From positions 1-64,000 of the forward strand of contig JAYORG010000007.1 in the NCBI GenBank assembly GCA_038123275.1: a stretch of DNA of 64,000 bases, in the 5' to 3' direction. The translations under genes were made by a program, and so were the position numbers. Shown one piece after another: positions 60,533-64,000 of the stretch. The notes beneath the pieces were generated by a model, which had not been told where the DNA came from, searched no databases, and saw only the letters and a program-made list of their open reading frames with translations. Position 1 is the stretch's first letter; each line of letters opens with the position of its first letter. Source of the stretch: CAJQHT01 sp038123275 (GTDB taxonomy: Bacteria > Pseudomonadota > Alphaproteobacteria > Rickettsiales > UBA1997).

Positions 60533-60728
60533 AGGTTCATTTTCCTAGGTGCTAATATTTTACATTAAAACGCCAATTCGGGATAAGAAAAATTCCAGAT
60601 TTTTCTTATCCCGAATTGGCGTTTAAAGGGTTTATTTGTTGGTGATAAAAACTTTAGATAAATCTAATATAGCAAAATTATTTGGCTGATAATTTTAGCA
60701 TTTAGAAAAGTGAACTCAACCCCTTTAT
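60533..60728. mobile_element. Miniature inverted-repeat element, copy B
   Basis: Terminal repeats AGGTTCATTTTCCTAGGTGC (60533 on) and TTAGCATTTAGAAAAGTGAA ending at 60716, same orientation as copy A. Inside, perfect 26-bp arms (60568-60593 and 60599-60624, AAACGCCAATTCGGGATAAG plus AAAAAT) enclose a 5-nt loop, a second palindrome nested in the first. No coding sequence. Confidence 0.85.
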
Positions 60729-60773
60729 ACTTTATTATTAATTTTTATCTTAAGAAATTAGTAAATTCTAATG

Positions 60774-60813
60774 TTGATAAATTTTACAATTTAGCCTATA
60801 ATTAAAATTGTAA
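60774..60813 (+). promoter_or_regulatory. dps promoter with overlapping dyad operator
   Basis: TTGATA (60774-60779), 17-bp spacer, TATAAT (60797-60802). TTACAATTT (60784-60792) and AAATTGTAA (60805-60813) form a perfect 9-bp inverted repeat bracketing the -10 box, well placed for a repressor or redox/metal regulator. It lies 41 bp before the dps ATG, just outside copy B. Confidence 0.75.
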
Positions 60814-60853
60814 GTATGATTAATGCCTTATTTATTAATTAAATTAAAAAGAA

Positions 60854-61291
60854 ATGACTAATAAAAATGTATCAGAATCTTTAAAAGTGGCATTGGCAGA
60901 TAGCTATGTGCTTTATCTAAAAACCCAAAATTATCATTGGAATGTAACGGGCCCAAATTTTAAATCATTTCATTTAATGTTTGAAGAGCAATATAATGAT
61001 TTATTTACAGCAGTTGATTTAATTGCTGAAAGAATTAGGGCAATTGGTGATAAAGCTCCCGGTAGCTTTGATAAATACAATAAAATTACCAATATCAAAG
61101 AAGGTGATGAAAATCTTGATGCAATTTCTATGATTAAGGAATTAGCCAAAGATCAGGATATTATTGCTAAAACTCTTACAAATGTTTTAAAAGAAGCTCA
61201 AAATATAGGCGATGAAGTTACGGCTGGTATTGTTACTGATAGGATTGAAGTTCATCAGAAGAATGCTTGGATGTTAAAGAGTAGTCTATAA
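60854..61291 (+). CDS. dps: Dps ferritin-like DNA-protection protein
   Basis: 145 aa. Ferroxidase ligands are visible: LKTQNYHWNVTGPNFKSFH (His near 28), FEEQYNDLFTAVDLIAERIR (Asp/Glu near 55-62), and RAIGDKAPGSF. Dps dodecamers oxidise Fe(II) with peroxide and protect DNA. The N-terminal Lys-rich tail is short. The last base of the TAA stop is the first base of the following miniature element, so the extreme C-terminus (WMLKSSL) may have been trimmed by its insertion. Confidence 0.93.
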   Translation: MTNKNVSESLKVALADSYVLYLKTQNYHWNVTGPNFKSFHLMFEEQYNDLFTAVDLIAERIRAIGDKAPGSFDKYNKITNIKEGDENLDAISMIKELAKDQDIIAKTLTNVLKEAQNIGDEVTAGIVTDRIEVHQKNAWMLKSSL

Positions 61292-61449
61292 AAGACCTTT
61301 GCACAACTAAAATCGTTCAATTTTTTTCTATTTTTGGTATAAATTAACCAATTTTTTAGTCAAATATGTTCATATGTGACTAAAAAATCAGCTAATTTCC
61401 CCTCAAAACTAGAAAAAAATTGAACGATTTTAGTTGTGCAAAGGTCTTT
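61291..61449. mobile_element. Miniature inverted-repeat element with perfect 40-bp terminal repeats
   Basis: 159 bp. AAAGACCTTTGCACAACTAA begins a 40-bp repeat (61291-61330) whose exact complement ends at 61449 (61410-61449). Flanks share ATA (61288-61290, 61450-61452), a possible 3-bp target duplication. An inner TTTTTTAGTCA...TGACTAAAAAA dyad lies in the centre. It has no coding capacity, so it needs a transposase elsewhere; a fragment lies at 35640-35672. It also forms a strong hairpin after dps. Confidence 0.9.
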
Positions 61450-61509
61450 ATAAAGATAGGATTTGGTATTAGGTTAATTCCCCTAAATGATAAAAATATG
61501 GGATGTTTC

Positions 61510-62556
61510 TTATCTCAAGTTGGCTTTAATAGCAAAAGAAAGCGCTTGCCCCATCTCTTCTCCTAAACAAAAAACCGAATGCCAACAGCAGGTTTCTTTT
61601 GTTGCTTGTGGCAGTAATAATATATCGCCTGGTTCCAGTTTAGTGCTATGGCCACGGGCAATTAAAAATTGTACAAATTCTTTAGTTTCATTTATAAGGT
61701 GAATTAAACTGTCATTTGCAAGAGAATCAAGCTGTTTGGATAATTTAGAACGGTTATCTATTAGCTCGCTTATTTCGCTTTTCATTTTTTTAGTGAGTGA
61801 GGCTGGCCAAGAATGAGTTTTTGCAAAATGAATAATTTCTTCAACCAAAATTTCTTTAGGCAGTGCAAGCCAAAAGGTAGAGCCTGTTAATTGTGCAAAC
61901 ACAACTCCATCATGACCACGTTCTAAATCGTGGTGCAAATAAGAGCCACCATTTGGGGCATTAAAGTAGATGATACGTTCAACAAAATTAACGTCATCGC
62001 TACCTAGAATTTTTTTAAGTTTTTTCTTTAAATCAGCGTTATTTGCAATAATTTCCGATTCAGGAAATATAGCATCTGTAAGCTCGCCGCTAAGCTGCTG
62101 GCGGTATGGATCTGCTGCTACATCTTCTTCTAAGTCAATACCAAATGAAAAACGAAAACGCAAAGAAGGATCATCTTCATGAAATGATAACCATGAAGTT
62201 TTTAGCCATAAATCTTCGCTAATAATTTTATCGCCATCCATTACATCAAATGTTACCATTTCTATTTCTTGTTGGTCTTCTTCATTAAAAACACTACCTA
62301 GTGATTGAAATTTTGGTTCTAATCTCTTGGCATAAGGCTCTTTGGCCAACATATAATCACAGCCTTTTTCTTCTAATATTGCATGTACTAACTCTTCTGT
62401 TTGTTTAATATTTAAGCTGTGTGAATTAAGTAAATTTAGGCACTGACTTTGAAGTAAAATTGGGTAACCTTGATCCCATAATTTAAGGTCATTAGCTTTT
62501 GTTTGTTGTGTTGGCGCATTTCCTAACAAGAATCCGCGGCGTTTTAATTGCAACAT
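61510..62556 (-). CDS. JmjC/cupin-like Fe(II)/2-oxoglutarate oxygenase (RoxA-like)
   Basis: 348 aa. YLHHDLERGHDGVVFAQLTG near residue 195 contains the HxD iron ligands (HHD) followed by GSTFWLALPKE; the distal His is in CCWHSVFCLG near 330, with LEPGDILLLPQ before it. This is the core of cupin-4/RoxA ribosomal oxygenases and related JmjC hydroxylases. The substrate is unknown. Its ATG overlaps the stop of the ABC permease (TAATG), so it is translated with a metal importer, an unusual pairing. Confidence 0.7.
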   Translation of the reverse strand: MLQLKRRGFLLGNAPTQQTKANDLKLWDQGYPILLQSQCLNLLNSHSLNIKQTEELVHAILEEKGCDYMLAKEPYAKRLEPKFQSLGSVFNEEDQQEIEMVTFDVMDGDKIISEDLWLKTSWLSFHEDDPSLRFRFSFGIDLEEDVAADPYRQQLSGELTDAIFPESEIIANNADLKKKLKKILGSDDVNFVERIIYFNAPNGGSYLHHDLERGHDGVVFAQLTGSTFWLALPKEILVEEIIHFAKTHSWPASLTKKMKSEISELIDNRSKLSKQLDSLANDSLIHLINETKEFVQFLIARGHSTKLEPGDILLLPQATKETCCWHSVFCLGEEMGQALSFAIKANLR

Positions 62557-63311
62557 TAAGGGGTTAAATATAATTTGTATCTAGAATAAATCTTAATTAG
62601 ACATGTAACTATAAAATATGAGATAACTACCAAAATTCCTGCCGGAAGATCAAATATTGCGGCAATAATAATTCCTAAAATTACTGAAACAATACCACAT
62701 ATCCAAGAAATTAATAATGGGTTTTTCTGATTTTTAGCAGCAATTGCTGGAAGTATAAGGCTTGCAAAAACAACATAAATTCCAACTAATTGAACTGATG
62801 AAGTAATAGCAAAAGCAAAAATTAAATAAAATCCAATACCATTTTGTACTTTTGGTTTTAAAAACCATAATCCTATTACACCAATATAAATTGGTAAATG
62901 TTGTAAAATATCTTGTAATGTAACAAACAAAATTTGCCCTGATAGTAAATGCACTATTTCATCACTGCCATGAGGATGATGGGATAAAAATAATATACCA
63001 AGTGAGGCAGATAAAATAAAACTACAACCTATAATAGCTTCTTGAATATCTGGATTTATTTTTTCTGTATAGTAAAAAAATAAAGCTGACATTGTGGCAA
63101 ATAAAAGCGCGATTATTTGATGCGACCAAGGATATTGTGATAAAAATATATTAGCTATTATTATTCCCAGTCCAGCAATTTGGGCAATGGCAAGATCAAT
63201 AAATATTATGCCTTTTTCTAAAACCTTAATTCCAAGTAAAGCATGTGTTAAAGATATTAGTAAACCAGCTATTAAGGCAGGAATTATGATTTCTATAATT
63301 TCTACACTCAT
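62556..63311 (-). CDS. ABC-3 family metal permease, second ZnuB-like system
   Basis: 251 aa, seven to eight membrane helices. LISLTHALLGIKVLEKGIIF with IDLAIAQIAGLGI near 20-50, LFLSHHPHGSDEIVHLLSGQ near 103, and SVQLVGIYVVFASLILPAIA near 170 fit the ZnuB/MntB family, though the first block differs from ZnuB at 21553. It is coupled to the downstream oxygenase and upstream binding protein, with one base between stop and start. No ATPase gene lies in this part; it may be outside the window or be ZnuC. Confidence 0.85.
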   Translation of the reverse strand: MSVEIIEIIIPALIAGLLISLTHALLGIKVLEKGIIFIDLAIAQIAGLGIIIANIFLSQYPWSHQIIALLFATMSALFFYYTEKINPDIQEAIIGCSFILSASLGILFLSHHPHGSDEIVHLLSGQILFVTLQDILQHLPIYIGVIGLWFLKPKVQNGIGFYLIFAFAITSSVQLVGIYVVFASLILPAIAAKNQKNPLLISWICGIVSVILGIIIAAIFDLPAGILVVISYFIVTCLIKIYSRYKLYLTP

Positions 63312-63312
63312 A

Positions 63313-64000
63313 TTATATATTATTTATCATTAAAAATATGATATTATCAAATAAAGAAAACAAATCCTTACTATTTTCATTACCGCCAACAGTATATGGC
63401 AAAGTTAATTCTTTTATTTTAGTTTTTTTATTAAGCCAATTACTTGCATCTTTTGAATCATAAGGAGTTAGGGTAATAAACTTTATTTGTTCATTATTTA
63501 AAAGAACTAATAATTTTTCTAAATGTTTGGTTGTAGGGGCAATTCCTGGTTTTGATTCTAATGTTACAATTTCATTAATTTTTAACCAATTAAATAAATA
63601 GCTAAAAGATTTATGATAAGGTAAAACCTTTATTCCTTTTAACCTTAAGGCTTGTTTTTCCCATTTTTTAATAGAGTTTTTCCATTTTTGTACAAAATTA
63701 TTGTAATTTTTTTGATAATTATGTGAATTATCCGGATCTATATTTTTTAGGCGATTATTTAACTCTTTGGCAACTAATAAAATATTATATGGATCTAGAT
63801 GAATATGAGGATTTCCTTGAGGATGAACATCACCCATGGATCTGTCTAAAACTTCTGGTTTTTCAATTTGTGGCACAAAATTAGAAGCCATTAAATTACC
63901 CTCTTGGCCAATTTGAACATTTACCTTAGCTTTTGAAAGTAATATTGGTAGCCACCCAACTTCTAAATCTGAGCCGGAACAAATTAGTAAATCTGCTTTT
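63313..64000 (-). CDS. Metal ABC transporter substrate-binding protein, 5' end outside window
   Basis: The frame is open through position 64000, so the start is missing. Visible part: KADLLICSGSDLEVGWLPIL, then MGDVHPQGNPHIHLDPYNIL with the metal-ligand His residues of the ZnuA/TroA family, KVLPYHKSFSYLFNWLKINE, and VTLESKPGIAPTTKHLEKLL. GDVHPQGNPHIHLDP points to a zinc- or manganese-binding group distinct from ZnuA at 23138. It delivers metal to the adjacent permease. Confidence 0.85.
   Translation of the reverse strand, partial: KADLLICSGSDLEVGWLPILLSKAKVNVQIGQEGNLMASNFVPQIEKPEVLDRSMGDVHPQGNPHIHLDPYNILLVAKELNNRLKNIDPDNSHNYQKNYNNFVQKWKNSIKKWEKQALRLKGIKVLPYHKSFSYLFNWLKINEIVTLESKPGIAPTTKHLEKLLVLLNNEQIKFITLTPYDSKDASNWLNKKTKIKELTLPYTVGGNENSKDLFSLFDNIIFLMINNI

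Overview
The window is strongly AT-rich and densely packed, with short or overlapping gene junctions, weak Shine-Dalgarno signals and many small hairpin repeats. The housekeeping genes (rph, rlmN, ruvAB, coaBC, lipB, ccoG, uvrA, ispA, guaB, fur-family, type II thrB) read as alphaproteobacterial. The dispersed repeats that begin TGTCATCCTGAA, and the NLS-bearing, leucine-rich-repeat and beta-propeller proteins, suggest a host-associated, Rickettsiales- or Holosporales-like bacterium. It keeps glycolytic (pgi), nitrogen (glnA) and amino-acid (thrB) genes, so it is not an extremely reduced intracellular parasite. This placement is inference; no rRNA gene is present.

Layout. 1-4.9 kb: a chaperone-usher pilus operon with three DUF4402-type subunits, a PapD-like chaperone and an usher. 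4.9-8.4 kb: C26 amidohydrolase, rluB, a dispersed repeat, rph and rlmN. 8.4-12.8 kb: a LysR regulator, a MetF-like protein lacking two catalytic residues, and a beta-propeller surface protein split by an A7-tract frameshift. 12.8-19.9 kb: lipB opposing ruvA-ruvB-coaBC, a palindromic element next to tRNA-Cys, then pgi-dsbB-ccoG. 19.9-30 kb: FliB-like methylase, znuBC/znuA, tmk, SDR, glnA, and a DUF2269/DUF4166/saccharopine-dehydrogenase-like set. 29.6-35.6 kb: tonB-like gene and FecA-like receptor around two Fur boxes, then a hybrid histidine kinase. 35.7-42.5 kb: methyltransferase, infA, uvrA-ispA, a small membrane protein and an HExxH membrane protein. 42.6-50.1 kb: DUF445, then a complete MoxR-DUF58-DUF4381-BatA-BatB/TPR-BatD operon. 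50.2-54 kb: guaB, fur, an HExxH protein and thrB.

54-61.5 kb is an accessory island. It holds a leucine-rich-repeat protein split by a T9-tract frameshift and carrying a duplicated domain I do not recognise, two directly oriented copies of one miniature inverted-repeat element, and between them an operon of two unrecognised proteins, the larger with two NLS-like basic clusters and a perfect consensus promoter. An intact RHH antitoxin with a frameshifted YafQ-like toxin also lies between the repeats. Dps and a third miniature element with perfect 40-bp terminal repeats follow. The window ends inside a second ZnuA/ZnuB-type locus coupled to a JmjC/cupin oxygenase.

Recurrent themes are metal handling (two zinc/manganese-type importers, FecA/TonB, Fur, Dps), envelope and surface biology (pilus, Bat complex, DsbB, propeller and LRR proteins), and single-base frameshifts in homopolymer tracts that hit accessory genes only.
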